A stretch of DNA of 64,000 nucleotides from Chthonomonas sp. (GTDB taxonomy: Bacteria > Armatimonadota > Fimbriimonadia > Fimbriimonadales > Fimbriimonadaceae), in NCBI GenBank assembly GCA_016788425.1, contig JAEURQ010000002.1, forward strand, positions 930,001-994,000. Direction: 5' to 3'. This document shows, piece after piece, positions 25,817 through 34,638 of this stretch. The position numbers and the translations under genes were made by a program. Numbering within the stretch: position 1 is the stretch's first letter; the number at the start of each line of letters is the position of its first letter. The notes below the pieces were generated by a model. That model saw nothing but the letters and a program-made list of their open reading frames with translations. It was not told the DNA's origin and did not search any database.

Positions 25817-28573
25817 CTATTTCACCATGCTGGCGAGGAATCCCGCCGCCGCTTGCAGAGCCTCATCGACCTTGGCCGCATCGCGACCGCCGGCCGTGGC
25901 GAACTCCGCGCGCCCGCCGCCGCCGCCGCCCGTCATGCGGGCGAGCTCCTTGAGGACATTCCCGGCGTGAGCCCCCTTGGCCAAGGCGTCCGCGCCGACC
26001 TTGCCCACAAACATCACCTTGCCTTCGGCTTCGGCGGCCAGCACCACCACGCGCGCGGGCTTGCCTTCGATCAGGCGATCCACGAGCAGCTTGGCGTCGT
26101 CCGCGCTCCCCGCGATCCGCTGTGTGATCAGTTCAACGCCGTTCACGTCGGTGCCGCTCGCGACGGACTCACTGCCTTGCTGAGCGAGTTTTTGGCGCGC
26201 CCGGCGCTCCTCGCGGAGGCTCTCTTGCAACTTGCCGATAGCGTGCACCAGGTCCTTGGGCGTGGATTTGAGGAGCGTCGCCGCTTGCGAAGCCAGCGCC
26301 ACTTGATCGTTTACCCACGACATCGCGCCACGACCCGTGACCGCCTCGATGCGGCGCACTCCGCTGGCCGCGCTGGCTTCGTGAACAATCTTAAAGAGCC
26401 CGATTTCACCGGTCGCCGCCACGTGCGTGCCGCCACAAAGCTCGCGGCTAAAGTCGCCGATCTCCACCATGCGCACCTTGTCGCCGTACTTCTCGCCAAA
26501 CAACGCCATTGCGCCGCGCGCCTTGGCTTCGGAAATCGGGATGTCCACGTAGGTCACCAGCGGCGTGTTTTCGAGCACCTCGGCGTTCACGGTCTGCTCG
26601 ATCTCGCGAAGCAACTCGACCGGAATCGCGGCATTGTGCGTAAAGTCGAATCGCAACGTGTGCGGCCCAACGTAAGAGCCTGCTTGCGTGACGTGCTTGC
26701 CCAGGTGATGACGCAGCGCCGCGTGCAGCAGGTGCGTCGCGGTGTGGTTGCGCTGAATGTCGTTGCGCCGATCGATGCTGATGGTCGCGATGACGCCTTG
26801 CCCGAACAATTCTTCCTGCAAGAGTTGGGCAATCTCCTCGCCGTTGCCACCCACCAGCGACTCCATGCCGCGCATGGCGACCGGCTCGACCAGGTGCACG
26901 AAGATTCCGTTTTGCTTGACCAGGTCCAGAACGCGCAGGCTAAACGTCGCGCCCTCGATGGTGCCGCTGTCGCTGGTTTGGCCACCAGATTCGGCGTAGA
27001 ACGGCGTCTCGCGCAGCGCCACCGCAAAGCGGCCGGTGCCAAGACCCTGCTCGTTAAGTTCGGGTAGCGCCGCCACAATCACGGTTTCCGCGCGGCCAAA
27101 CTCGTAGCCGACAAAGTGAGTCGGCGTGGGCCCTTCTTCGAACTCAAACGCCAGCGTGACCCCGCCGTAAGCGCTATCCATGGCGCTCGCGCCGCGGCTG
27201 CGCTCCTGCGCCTCGGCCATTGCGGTTTCGAATCCTTCCAGGTCCACCACCACGCCGGCCTCGTCGCAAAGCTCGGTGGTGACTTCCAGGGGGAATCCGT
27301 AGGTGTCGTACAGCAAAAAGGCGTCCGCGCCAGGCAGGATGCGCAGCCCCTTGCTCAGCATCTTTTCGAGCAAGTCCATGCCGCGCGAGAGGGTGCGGCT
27401 GAACAACTCTTCCTCGCCGCGCAGGGTTTGGCGAACGGTGGGCGCTTGGTCGCCGAGCACCGTGTAAAAGTCGCCCATGCTCTCGAGCACGGGTTCAAAC
27501 ACCTCGCTCAGGAACGGCTCGCTAAATCCCAGGTGTCGCTGACCCTTGAGCACGGCGCGCCGAATGAGCCGGCGCAGCACGTAGCCGCGACCGTTGTTGG
27601 CTGGCAAAATGCCGTCCGCAATGCAGAACGTCGCCGTGCGAATGTGGTCGGCGATCACGCGGATGGCGCGGTCGCCCGCCTCGCTGACGCCATACTTCGC
27701 GCCGCTCAGCGACTCGATCTTGGCGATAATCGGCTGGAAGGCGTCGGTATCGTACACGCTGCGGAAGCTGTTGAGCACCGCCGCCGTGCGCTCCAACCCC
27801 ATGCCGGTATCAATGCTGGCAAAGGGCAGCTCGGGCATGCCGGTTTTACGGTAGCCCTCGTTCGGTCGCTCGGGGTTTTTGTGCTCGCCTTGCCACTCGT
27901 ACTGAATGAACACGTCGTTCCAAATTTCCAGCCACTTGCCCTCGGCTTCGTCGCGCAGATAGTCTTCCCGCGAGTAGGCGCCGCTTGGCGCAGGCTCGTT
28001 GTTGCTGGTCCAAAAGAACATTTCCGAGTTGGGGCCGCACGGGCCGGGAGGGCCACTGCTAAACGCGCCCGCCGGCCAATAGTTAGTCTCTTCGCCGAGG
28101 CGGAAAATGCGGGTCGCGGGTTCAATTCCGGCCGCGCTGAGGTGCTGCGACCAAGCCTGGTAGGCTACGTCGTCCTCGGTGAACACGGTAAACGCGAGGC
28201 GGGTGGGGTCGAGGCCGAGCCACTCGGGGGAAGTCAAAAACTCCCAGCTAAAGGCGATTGCCTCGGCCTTAAAATAGTCGCCAAACGAGAAGTTGCCGAG
28301 CATTTCGAAGAACGTGAGGTGCGAATCGTCGCCGACCTCGTCGATGTCGCCGGTGCGCACGCACTTTTGTACGCTGACCAAGCGCGGTTGAGGCGGCTGG
28401 GCCACACCACGGAAGTAGGGCTTAAACTGCACCATGCCCGCGCCATTAAAAAGGAGCGATTCGTCGAGGCGACCGGTGACGTCAATGGGCACCAGCGACC
28501 CACTGGCGTGGTGCAGGTGCTGTTTGGATTCAAAAAACTTGACGTAGAGTTCCCGGAGCTTGGCGACGGTCAT
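25817..28573 (-). CDS. alaS: alanyl-tRNA synthetase
   Basis: It charges tRNA-Ala. At 918 residues it is slightly longer than usual (about 875). The catalytic domain shows LLFNGAGMVQFKPYF and FFEMLGNFSFGDYFK. The editing domain has the HTATHLLHAALRHHLG zinc motif and a distal CGGTHV. A Gly-rich tail (MTGGGGGGRAEFATAGG) matches the C-Ala domain end. A TACCCT box 12 nt before the ATG may be the -10. It is the first gene of a five-gene minus-strand string that continues into sbtA, sbtB and the thioesterase. Confidence 0.96.
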   Translation of the reverse strand: MTVAKLRELYVKFFESKQHLHHASGSLVPIDVTGRLDESLLFNGAGMVQFKPYFRGVAQPPQPRLVSVQKCVRTGDIDEVGDDSHLTFFEMLGNFSFGDYFKAEAIAFSWEFLTSPEWLGLDPTRLAFTVFTEDDVAYQAWSQHLSAAGIEPATRIFRLGEETNYWPAGAFSSGPPGPCGPNSEMFFWTSNNEPAPSGAYSREDYLRDEAEGKWLEIWNDVFIQYEWQGEHKNPERPNEGYRKTGMPELPFASIDTGMGLERTAAVLNSFRSVYDTDAFQPIIAKIESLSGAKYGVSEAGDRAIRVIADHIRTATFCIADGILPANNGRGYVLRRLIRRAVLKGQRHLGFSEPFLSEVFEPVLESMGDFYTVLGDQAPTVRQTLRGEEELFSRTLSRGMDLLEKMLSKGLRILPGADAFLLYDTYGFPLEVTTELCDEAGVVVDLEGFETAMAEAQERSRGASAMDSAYGGVTLAFEFEEGPTPTHFVGYEFGRAETVIVAALPELNEQGLGTGRFAVALRETPFYAESGGQTSDSGTIEGATFSLRVLDLVKQNGIFVHLVEPVAMRGMESLVGGNGEEIAQLLQEELFGQGVIATISIDRRNDIQRNHTATHLLHAALRHHLGKHVTQAGSYVGPHTLRFDFTHNAAIPVELLREIEQTVNAEVLENTPLVTYVDIPISEAKARGAMALFGEKYGDKVRMVEIGDFSRELCGGTHVAATGEIGLFKIVHEASAASGVRRIEAVTGRGAMSWVNDQVALASQAATLLKSTPKDLVHAIGKLQESLREERRARQKLAQQGSESVASGTDVNGVELITQRIAGSADDAKLLVDRLIEGKPARVVVLAAEAEGKVMFVGKVGADALAKGAHAGNVLKELARMTGGGGGGRAEFATAGGRDAAKVDEALQAAAGFLASMVK

Positions 28574-28628
28574 AGCTTGGGTTCTAGGGTACCGGATTCC
28601 AGGTTCGCGGGGGATTTCGAGAGGTTGT

Positions 28629-29606
28629 TTACTTCGGCAGGGCTACCTTCCGCAGAGTGCGAGTGTCATCGATGATATAGGCATGAGATTCTCCGATGAC
28701 GATCTCGGAGGTCAGAAACGGATTAAACGACAATGGAATAGTTGTCACCTTCAGCTTCTGGCCCACGGACTTGACCTCATAAAACTGATACCTGGGCTTC
28801 GACCCCGAAGTGTCAATCAGAATCACGTACAGGGAGTTGTGGGCGGCCATGGCAAAATCCACGCGCATGTTCCGAGACGGAATCTCGACAGTGGATTCGG
28901 TTCCGTTAAAGAACATAATTCGGCGCACGTTATCCTTCTTCCCAATCCTCCAAATCAACGCTCCATAAGTAAACACTGACGGCCAACTGATTTGATCTGA
29001 AGAGTACACGATGGCCCCGGTCTTCAATTGTTGATAAGCAAACGGCTTAGCAGCATCTTGCGATCGAACAAATATCCACTTATCGTTAGCCGCGAGCGGT
29101 TGCCCTTTTTTCTTTAAGCTTCTACCGCCCAAGGCGACAACATAACCATCTGACCGCTGGTAATACGAGCCTGTGCCCTGGGAAAGCAAAGACAGAGTGT
29201 CGGCGATCTTTGTCAGGCCCAACGGGGTAGCTTTGTAGAGCGCAAAGTTGAAACCTCCAGAATGAAGATTCATACCGCCCGTGCTCACGTATAGGCGCCC
29301 TTGCACTTCCTTGATAAAGGGACGACCCTTCACTTGGAACGAGTAAGGCTTTTTACCCTTCTCGAGGACATTATTCTGAGTGCCCCCGCTTAGGCTCCAG
29401 ACGATAAAGTTCTTAGAGCCGTGCCGCAAGCGAAAGAGCGACGGGTTGTGAGGGAAATCAAAAAGCTTGTCTTGGGGACGGAAGAGATTGAACGCCGCCT
29501 TGTCCCGAATCAAAATTGCTCGCTCCTGATTGCACTTGATCGTGAAAGCATCTGCCTCGGGCTGGGACATGATTGCAGATGCGAATGGTATGGCTAGAAG
29601 GATCAT
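28629..29606 (-). CDS. exported hypothetical protein
   Basis: This 325-residue protein is not a recognised family. A short hydrophobic N terminus (about 1-17) suggests export. The body is beta-rich and repetitive in a propeller-like manner (FRLRHGSKNFIVWSLSGG, GRLYVSTGGMNLH, DGYVVALGGRSLKKK). GGAG lies 4 nt ahead of the ATG. The DNA is noticeably AT-richer than its neighbours, as is that of the next gene, which suggests a later arrival or relaxed selection. It shares no obvious operon with alaS. Confidence 0.55.
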   Translation of the reverse strand: MILLAIPFASAIMSQPEADAFTIKCNQERAILIRDKAAFNLFRPQDKLFDFPHNPSLFRLRHGSKNFIVWSLSGGTQNNVLEKGKKPYSFQVKGRPFIKEVQGRLYVSTGGMNLHSGGFNFALYKATPLGLTKIADTLSLLSQGTGSYYQRSDGYVVALGGRSLKKKGQPLAANDKWIFVRSQDAAKPFAYQQLKTGAIVYSSDQISWPSVFTYGALIWRIGKKDNVRRIMFFNGTESTVEIPSRNMRVDFAMAAHNSLYVILIDTSGSKPRYQFYEVKSVGQKLKVTTIPLSFNPFLTSEIVIGESHAYIIDDTRTLRKVALPK

Positions 29607-29722
29607 GTCACTCCGTGGATCATATCGTGGTTGAGCAGACTGATTCCAATTGCTTTACGGTGATTTTCCACTAGGGGTTGCCGTAGGGCAAATCTGCATC
29701 GATGTTTTGCGAACTGAGATTG

Positions 29723-30778
29723 TTACTTAGCCTCAAACTGTTTGTGAAACAGGATCTCTTCAATTCCCTTGCGTCGCAACGGGAACACTTGGTGTTTGCC
29801 CGTCCAGATGTTCAGAACTGCCAGCGCAATCCCCTGGTGTGCGTTGTCGCCAAAATATGCCAATGTCAGGTTAGGCGTCATGCCCAGCAACATGAGATCG
29901 GAATTGAGCGGCAGATAGCTTGGGAAATCTGAAGAATCATCGCTTGGAAACGTATCGAACGATCTAAAGCCATGTTTGTTACCAACATAGATTCTGTGCG
30001 TTTGCTCGTGTTGCGACCAAAAGCCCACCTCCTCGTTGGTAGGATAGAACAATGTACCAGTTTCAATGTAGGCGAAGGGGCCAGCTTTCTCGCCGTCGCC
30101 GCTCATCCAGTTTCCCACAAACCCAAATGAGTCCTCAGTTTCCGTTGCCGGCACCCGACGCGAGTACTCCACTTTGGACGACTTACTTATCTCTAGTGTG
30201 TTTACTTTGTCGGCATTATACGGATCTTTAACCAAGACCTGTGATCCGTCGTCACTAAAGGCAATCGCCTGCCAGGTTCCGGGCCACCTACGCACAACTT
30301 TGGCAGAAGCGGCGTCCACAAGAAAACCGCCGGTGTTTCGTGTTCCGATAAACAACCTTTCTCCGGAGCGATCGAACATTCCTGCCAAATACTCTTTTCC
30401 AAAATTACCAACGACCATCCGGGTTGTCATCGCGTTTGACAAGGTAACAATGGATAACCGGGAGTTCCGCAGAACAGCGCAGTAGTTGTCGGAATGGCTG
30501 ACGATGGCGGCGTTCCCAATCTCGCGTCGGGATCCCGTGGGCGAAACCACCGCTTCGTCGCCGCCTGGCTCAATGGACCAGGTGGCTAGCTGCAAAGATC
30601 GCGGCTGAGAACCTTTGGCTTGAAGCACCAACAAACAAGCTCCTTGGCCCGAGAAGATTGGCTTAGCAATCTTGCTCTCGGCTGGATAAAAGTCTTGAGC
30701 CCTGGAACCGCAACCCGCGATCAGCATGGACGCCAGCAAAAGCCAACACGCGAAACCAAACCGACTCAACGACACCAC
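29723..30778 (-). CDS. lipoprotein, beta-propeller-like, unknown function
   Basis: This 351-residue protein has a lipoprotein signal: a hydrophobic stretch ending in the lipobox LIAGC with Cys23. The rest is rich in short beta segments like those of WD40 or PQQ-type propellers (LIGTRNTGGFLVDAASAKVV would be one; also WQAIAFSDDGSQVLVKDP). No specific family is recognised. It sits in the same AT-richer patch as the preceding gene. The 117-nt gap between the two holds a small TTGCC/GGCAA inverted repeat and nothing else clear. Confidence 0.6.
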   Translation of the reverse strand: MVSLSRFGFACWLLLASMLIAGCGSRAQDFYPAESKIAKPIFSGQGACLLVLQAKGSQPRSLQLATWSIEPGGDEAVVSPTGSRREIGNAAIVSHSDNYCAVLRNSRLSIVTLSNAMTTRMVVGNFGKEYLAGMFDRSGERLFIGTRNTGGFLVDAASAKVVRRWPGTWQAIAFSDDGSQVLVKDPYNADKVNTLEISKSSKVEYSRRVPATETEDSFGFVGNWMSGDGEKAGPFAYIETGTLFYPTNEEVGFWSQHEQTHRIYVGNKHGFRSFDTFPSDDSSDFPSYLPLNSDLMLLGMTPNLTLAYFGDNAHQGIALAVLNIWTGKHQVFPLRRKGIEEILFHKQFEAK

Positions 30779-30857
30779 CTCACTTTACAACTCCAGTTTG
30801 TCACGAACGCGACCTTGTGCAACCAAGGGAACATCCAGTTCCGACCAATCGTGCCCA

Positions 30858-30893
30858 GAAAAAAAGCGCGGAGCCAAGTTTGGCTCCGCGCTT
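30858..30893 (-). terminator. intrinsic terminator of the RRM gene
   Basis: A perfect stem (AAGCGCGGAGCCA at 30864-30876 with its complement at 30881-30893) has a 4-nt loop. On the minus strand it runs into a T-run (A-run at about 30858-30865 on plus). It lies 18 nt after the RRM gene stop. Confidence 0.93.
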
Positions 30894-30911
30894 AGATTCG
30901 TTAACTCGGGC

Positions 30912-31397
30912 TTAGTAGCTGCGTCGTCCGCCGCTACCGCCGCGTCGATCATCGCGACCGCGACCACCGCCGCCGCCGCCACCGTAGCCACCGCCACCGC
31001 CGTAACCGCCGCCGCCACCACGACCGCCGCCGCCACCACCGTAGCCGCCGCCGCCGCCACTACGACCGCCGCCGCCGCCACCGTAGCCGCCGCCACCACC
31101 GCCAGGACGACCACCGCCGCCTCCGCCGTAGCCACCGCCGCCGCCACCGAAGTCGCGTCGGGGTCGATCTTCGCGAGGTCGAGCCTCGTTGATCACCAGC
31201 TTGCGTCCACCCAGTTCTTGACCATTCAGGGCCTCAATTGCGGCCTCCAGTTGGGATTCGTCAATATCCACGAACCCAAAACCCTTGTTGGGGATGATGA
31301 CCACTTCATGCGGTTGAAAATTCGCAAAATGGTTCATCAATTCGGTTTCACCTACGCCAAAGGGCAGGTTCCCCACAAACAATCTCTTCGTACTCAT
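30912..31397 (-). CDS. glycine-rich RRM RNA-binding protein
   Basis: This 161-residue protein has one RNA recognition motif (about residues 4-72) with RNP2 (RLFVGNLPF) and RNP1 (KGFGFVDI). It is followed by a Gly-rich tail of GGGGGYGGGGGGR units ending in GRDDRRGG. This matches the plant-like glycine-rich RNA-binding proteins found in cyanobacteria and scattered bacteria, often linked to cold response. It probably binds RNA as a chaperone. It has its own terminator. The start at 31397 has no strong ribosome site. Confidence 0.92.
   Translation of the reverse strand: MSTKRLFVGNLPFGVGETELMNHFANFQPHEVVIIPNKGFGFVDIDESQLEAAIEALNGQELGGRKLVINEARPREDRPRRDFGGGGGGYGGGGGGRPGGGGGGYGGGGGGRSGGGGGYGGGGGGRGGGGGYGGGGGYGGGGGGGRGRDDRRGGSGGRRSY
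30920..31160 (-). repeat. Gly-codon repeat tract of the RRM protein
   Basis: The tract is built of GGN triplets with interspersed TAC and CGT codons, encoding Gly-rich units with Tyr and Arg. It is coding, in frame with the RRM, and prone to slippage. Confidence 0.85.
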
Positions 31398-31432
31398 TAC
31401 TTTAACTCTGACCGTGGCGATGGAGCGGTACC

Positions 31433-31780
31433 ATGCAATTAATGGATAGCTACGAGATTTGGGTGAATCTGCTTCCCGGAACTGATGATCTAGACTTTGT
31501 CGATGCGGTCAATGAATATTGTAGCTGGTTTTCCACCAACAACTTGCTGAATTCCTATAGAATTCGTCGAAGAAAGTTCGGATTTGGGCCGGAAGCCCTG
31601 GGCGAATTCAATATCTCCCTTCATTTCGACACGCTCAGTCAGATGGACGAGGCCTTTCAGCAGGCCGCTCGGCGCGCCGGCGAGCTCGAGCAACTCCACG
31701 CCGCGGTCTACTCAAAGGTAACCGACTTCAAGAGCGGGCTGTTCCGCGACTTTCCGGACCCGGTCCGCGCACCGCGCTAG
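31433..31780 (+). CDS. small conserved hypothetical protein (DUF6614-like)
   Basis: This 115-residue protein begins YEIWVNLLPGTDDLDFVDAV and has RRRKFGFGPEALGEFNISL near residues 44-62. This is a ferredoxin-like (dimeric alpha/beta) layout that resembles DUF6614 proteins; the name is a guess from memory. Two ATGs (31433 and 31442) could start it; GGAG upstream favours the first. Its last 69 nt overlap the 3' end of mutY on the other strand. Confidence 0.6.
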   Translation: MQLMDSYEIWVNLLPGTDDLDFVDAVNEYCSWFSTNNLLNSYRIRRRKFGFGPEALGEFNISLHFDTLSQMDEAFQQAARRAGELEQLHAAVYSKVTDFKSGLFRDFPDPVRAPR

Positions 31781-32719
31781 GATTTTCTGGTGGATCGCCG
31801 GCAAGGCGAGCTGCCGAATCTCCGCTGGCGTCAGCCATTCGCCGGTCTCGTCGCTGGGGCATTGCTGCACCACCTGAAACTCAATGCGGTGCTTCGTCAC
31901 CACGTAGCTGCCCGCCCACCACACCGGCGCGTCGAGCGGCGCATCCACAAATTCAAACGGCAGACTCCACAGCCCTTGCCACCACGTCCCCGGCGGAACC
32001 GGGCGCACAAGGAACCTTCCCCGCTGCTCGGCCAAATAAATCACTTGATGCCGAACCTGCGGTGGCGCGGCCCGTTTGCTGGGCGGATACTCCTCGGGGT
32101 TGCCAGCGTTCGCCGCGGCGCACCCGGGTCGGAGCGGACACCCGGGACACTTCGGCGAGCGCGGCGTGCACACCCGCGCCCCGAGTTCCATCACGGCCTG
32201 GTTCCAATCGCCGGGCCGGTCCGGCGGTATCACTTCTTGCGCCCACGTTTCGGCTCGCTTGGTGAACCCCCTTTGTTCGCCGTCAGCTGTAAATCGCGAG
32301 TACACCCGGTGGACGTTGCCATCCACGGCGGGCACCCGTTCATGGAGAGCAATGCTGGCGATCGCTCCGGCGGTGTACGCGCCCACGCCCGGCACGGCGC
32401 GCCACTCGGCGGCGGAATTCGGCAACCCGTTTAAGTGAACCGCGCGGGCTCCGGCGAGCAACATTTTCGCGCGGCGATAGTAGCCGAGCCCTTGCCACAA
32501 GGCGAGCACGTCCGATTCCTCGGCCTCGGCGAGGGCGGCGATCGTCGGGAAGGCGGCCATCCACCGCTCCCAAAAGCCGATGACCACCTCAATGCGGGTT
32601 TGCTGGCTCATCACTTCGCTCACCCAAATCGCGTAAGGGTCGCGGGTCTTGCGCCACGGCAAGTCGCGATGGTGCGCCGCGTACCAATCGCGCAGCGCGG
32701 CTTTCAGATCGTCGGTCAC
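31712..32719 (-). CDS. mutY: A/G-specific adenine glycosylase
   Basis: It removes adenine mispaired with 8-oxoguanine. I start the 335-residue protein at GTG 32719, which overlaps the pyrF stop as GTGA and gives the usual N terminus (DWYAAHHRDLPWRKTRDPYAIW). Catalytic residues are E35 and D133 (VDGNVHRV), with the helix-hairpin-helix LxxVPGVGxYTAGAI. A full 4Fe-4S ligand set is present: C184, C191, C194, C200. A NUDIX-like C-terminal domain follows. Its 3' end overlaps a convergent small gene by 69 nt. Confidence 0.94.
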   Translation of the reverse strand: MTDDLKAALRDWYAAHHRDLPWRKTRDPYAIWVSEVMSQQTRIEVVIGFWERWMAAFPTIAALAEAEESDVLALWQGLGYYRRAKMLLAGARAVHLNGLPNSAAEWRAVPGVGAYTAGAIASIALHERVPAVDGNVHRVYSRFTADGEQRGFTKRAETWAQEVIPPDRPGDWNQAVMELGARVCTPRSPKCPGCPLRPGCAAANAGNPEEYPPSKRAAPPQVRHQVIYLAEQRGRFLVRPVPPGTWWQGLWSLPFEFVDAPLDAPVWWAGSYVVTKHRIEFQVVQQCPSDETGEWLTPAEIRQLALPAIHQKILARCADRVRKVAEQPALEVGYL

Positions 32720-33420
32720 CGTTCGGCCAGAAGTCCAAACTCGCCCAGAATTCGCTCGGGCTCGGTCGCCGCCATCAGGGTGCGGCCCATCACCAGGTAA
32801 TCCGCGCCATCGGCGAGCGCCTGTCGAGCGGTGCCCGTGCGCTTTTGGTCGTGCACCGCGCCGCCTTCCTGCCGAATGCCGGGGCACACGATGATGCCTT
32901 CGTGACCAATCCGCTGGCGGATGGCCTTGGCTTCCACCGGCGAGGAGATGACGCCGTCGAGTTCGTTTTGAATCGCGAGCTCGCTGAGGGCGAGCATCTG
33001 CTCCTCCACGCTGCGATTCACGCCGACGTGGTCGGTCAAATTGTGTTGGTCTAGCGAAGTCAGCACACTCACGCCCATGAGGAGCGGGGCATTTTCTTCG
33101 CCGTAAAAATGAGCTTCCTCGGCGGCGGCGACCATCATGGCCGGGCCACCCGAAATATGGACGGTCAGCATCCACACGCCGTGCCGCGCGGCCTCGCGAA
33201 CGGCGAGGGCCACAGTGTTCGGGATGTCGTGAAACTTCAGGTCGAGAAACACGCGGTCAATACCGCGGTCGCGGATGCGCTCAACCACGTCCAGGCCATG
33301 CCCCAGGGTCAAGCTGTGCCCAACTTTCACCGCGCCGACATGCCCTTTCAGGCGATCGCAGGCGGCCAAAGCCTCATCTAGGTCGGTTGTGTCAAGCGCG
33401 CAGATAACTTTTCGCTTCAT
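32716..33420 (-). CDS. pyrF: orotidine 5'-phosphate decarboxylase
   Basis: This 234-residue enzyme makes UMP in pyrimidine synthesis. Family motifs are VICALDTTDLDEAL at the start, the catalytic LDLKFHDIPNTV near residues 61-72, and GVSVLTSLDQ and VCPGIR later. It is coupled to mutY by a GTGA overlap. No other pyrimidine gene is in the window. The region just upstream, to 33460, has no clear promoter. Confidence 0.95.
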   Translation of the reverse strand: MKRKVICALDTTDLDEALAACDRLKGHVGAVKVGHSLTLGHGLDVVERIRDRGIDRVFLDLKFHDIPNTVALAVREAARHGVWMLTVHISGGPAMMVAAAEEAHFYGEENAPLLMGVSVLTSLDQHNLTDHVGVNRSVEEQMLALSELAIQNELDGVISSPVEAKAIRQRIGHEGIIVCPGIRQEGGAVHDQKRTGTARQALADGADYLVMGRTLMAATEPERILGEFGLLAER

Positions 33421-33460
33421 GTTGCCTCGGGAGCCTCACCCGAGTACATCATACACGGAC

Positions 33461-33979
33461 CTAGTGCCAATCGCGCAAGGCTTGAATCATCGGAACGCCG
33501 AGCCACACGAGGAAAAGTCCGAGCATCGTGAGCAGGCTCACATCGCCCCAGAACTTGGCGCGGTCGCTGCTAATGGCCGCTTGGTCAAACTGACCGGCCC
33601 GATTCTGCTGATCGGTTCGCCAAGAGAAAACAAGCGCCAGCAGCGTAATCGGCAAGCAGCCGATGACCAGGTGAATCACGTTCTTGATCAGATGCGTTTC
33701 GGCAGCGGCGGGTTTAATCAGCGGTTCGTAGCCCAGCCCAAGCGCCACTTGCGCCGAGCTGCCCGCCACCGACCAATCGAGTTCGGCTCGGCTGGTCACC
33801 GGGCGATCGCAATCGCGGAGTTTGAGCCCCGGAAGCGCGAAGGCCAGAACTTGGTCGTGGTCTTCCCCTTCAATGGTGGTCGATGGGCCAATTCTCCCCT
33901 CGGCTGCCCATCGGTTCAGCGTGTCGAGAGTTACGGGGCCATACTTTTTCCCGTCCCGAGCGCGTACAAAATACACCAT
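33461..33979 (-). CDS. GYF_2 domain membrane protein
   Basis: This protein has 172 residues from the ATG at 33979. The first 50 residues are a GYF_2 (DUF4339) domain: YFVRARDGKKYGPVTLDTL with NRWAAEGRIGPSTTI. Two hydrophobic helices follow (about residues 103-125 and 150-170). GYF_2 domains are probable peptide-binding modules in bacterial membrane proteins. Two further proteins of similar design lie near 49 kb, but the C-terminal parts differ. The function is unknown. Confidence 0.75.
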   Translation of the reverse strand: MVYFVRARDGKKYGPVTLDTLNRWAAEGRIGPSTTIEGEDHDQVLAFALPGLKLRDCDRPVTSRAELDWSVAGSSAQVALGLGYEPLIKPAAAETHLIKNVIHLVIGCLPITLLALVFSWRTDQQNRAGQFDQAAISSDRAKFWGDVSLLTMLGLFLVWLGVPMIQALRDWH

Positions 33980-34033
33980 GGTGCCGCTTGGTGGCACCTT
34001 CCATGCCGTTATCCAGAAATTGGGGAAAGCCTA

Positions 34034-34054
34034 GGAAATTTCCCGGGTTATAAT
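34034..34054 (+). promoter_or_regulatory. promoter and palindrome ahead of the second ECF operon
   Basis: A TATAAT box at 34049-34054 lies 38 nt before the sigma factor ATG. A GGAAATTTCC palindrome at 34034-34043 sits just upstream, in the -35 spacer, and could be an operator. No good -35 is seen. Confidence 0.45.
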
Positions 34055-34092
34055 GTCTTGTTGCTCCCTCAGCCGGGGGTGCTCCGTCCATT

Positions 34093-34638
34093 ATGTCGAG
34101 TGAACCGACCCAAGAATCTCTGGCGGAAAAGCGATGGCTCAACGCGTTGGCGAAAGGAGATCCCAACGCGCTGGGGGCTATTTATGAGCTTTACGGCGAG
34201 AGAATTTTCCGGTATGCCTATCGCATGCTGGGCAATCGGTCGGATGCCGAAGATGCAACTGCCGAAACCTTCCTTCGAGTGCTCAAGCGTTCGAACGAGC
34301 TCCGCGCCGATGGTGCTTTCCGCACCTGGATTTTCCGCATCACTCGCAACCTTTGCATCGATAAGATGCGGCAACACAAGCTATTGGAGTTGCCAAGCGA
34401 CGCCCAGTACGGCGGTGGCGAAGAGAAAACTGCGCTCCGCATTACTGTGCAACAAGCACTTCGCGATCTTCCCCAAGAGTATCGCGAGCCTTTGGTGCTT
34501 TGCGACCTGGAAGACATCTCAGCCAAGGAGGCAGCGGCGGTCTTGCAGATCAGTGTCCCCGCGCTCAAATCCCGCCTTTATCGAGGGCGGCGAGCGCTGC
34601 GTGACAAACTTGGGGGAACCCTGGAGAAACTAAAATGA
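34093..34638 (+). CDS. ECF RNA polymerase sigma factor
   Basis: This 181-residue sigma-70 family protein has region 2 (ALGAIYELYGERIFRYAYRML, DAEDATAETFLRVLKR, FRTWIFRITRNLCIDKMRQ) and region 4 (LRDLPQEYREPLVLCDLEDISAKEAAAVLQISVPALKSRLYRGRR). It is unlike the RpoE-type sigma at 12.4 kb in having no membrane anti-sigma beside it. The next gene overlaps its stop as ATGA. Downstream lie dnaN and a terminator, so the operon may tie a stress sigma to the sliding clamp. Confidence 0.92.
   Translation: MSSEPTQESLAEKRWLNALAKGDPNALGAIYELYGERIFRYAYRMLGNRSDAEDATAETFLRVLKRSNELRADGAFRTWIFRITRNLCIDKMRQHKLLELPSDAQYGGGEEKTALRITVQQALRDLPQEYREPLVLCDLEDISAKEAAAVLQISVPALKSRLYRGRRALRDKLGGTLEKLK

Noticed and set aside
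27116-28675. 519-codon plus-strand open frame opposite alaS
   Set aside because: Shadow of alaS, which is certain from its motifs.
32720-33175. N-terminal extension of the mutY frame over pyrF
   Set aside because: The extension is only an open frame antisense in phase to pyrF; the GTG at 32719 gives the normal MutY N terminus.
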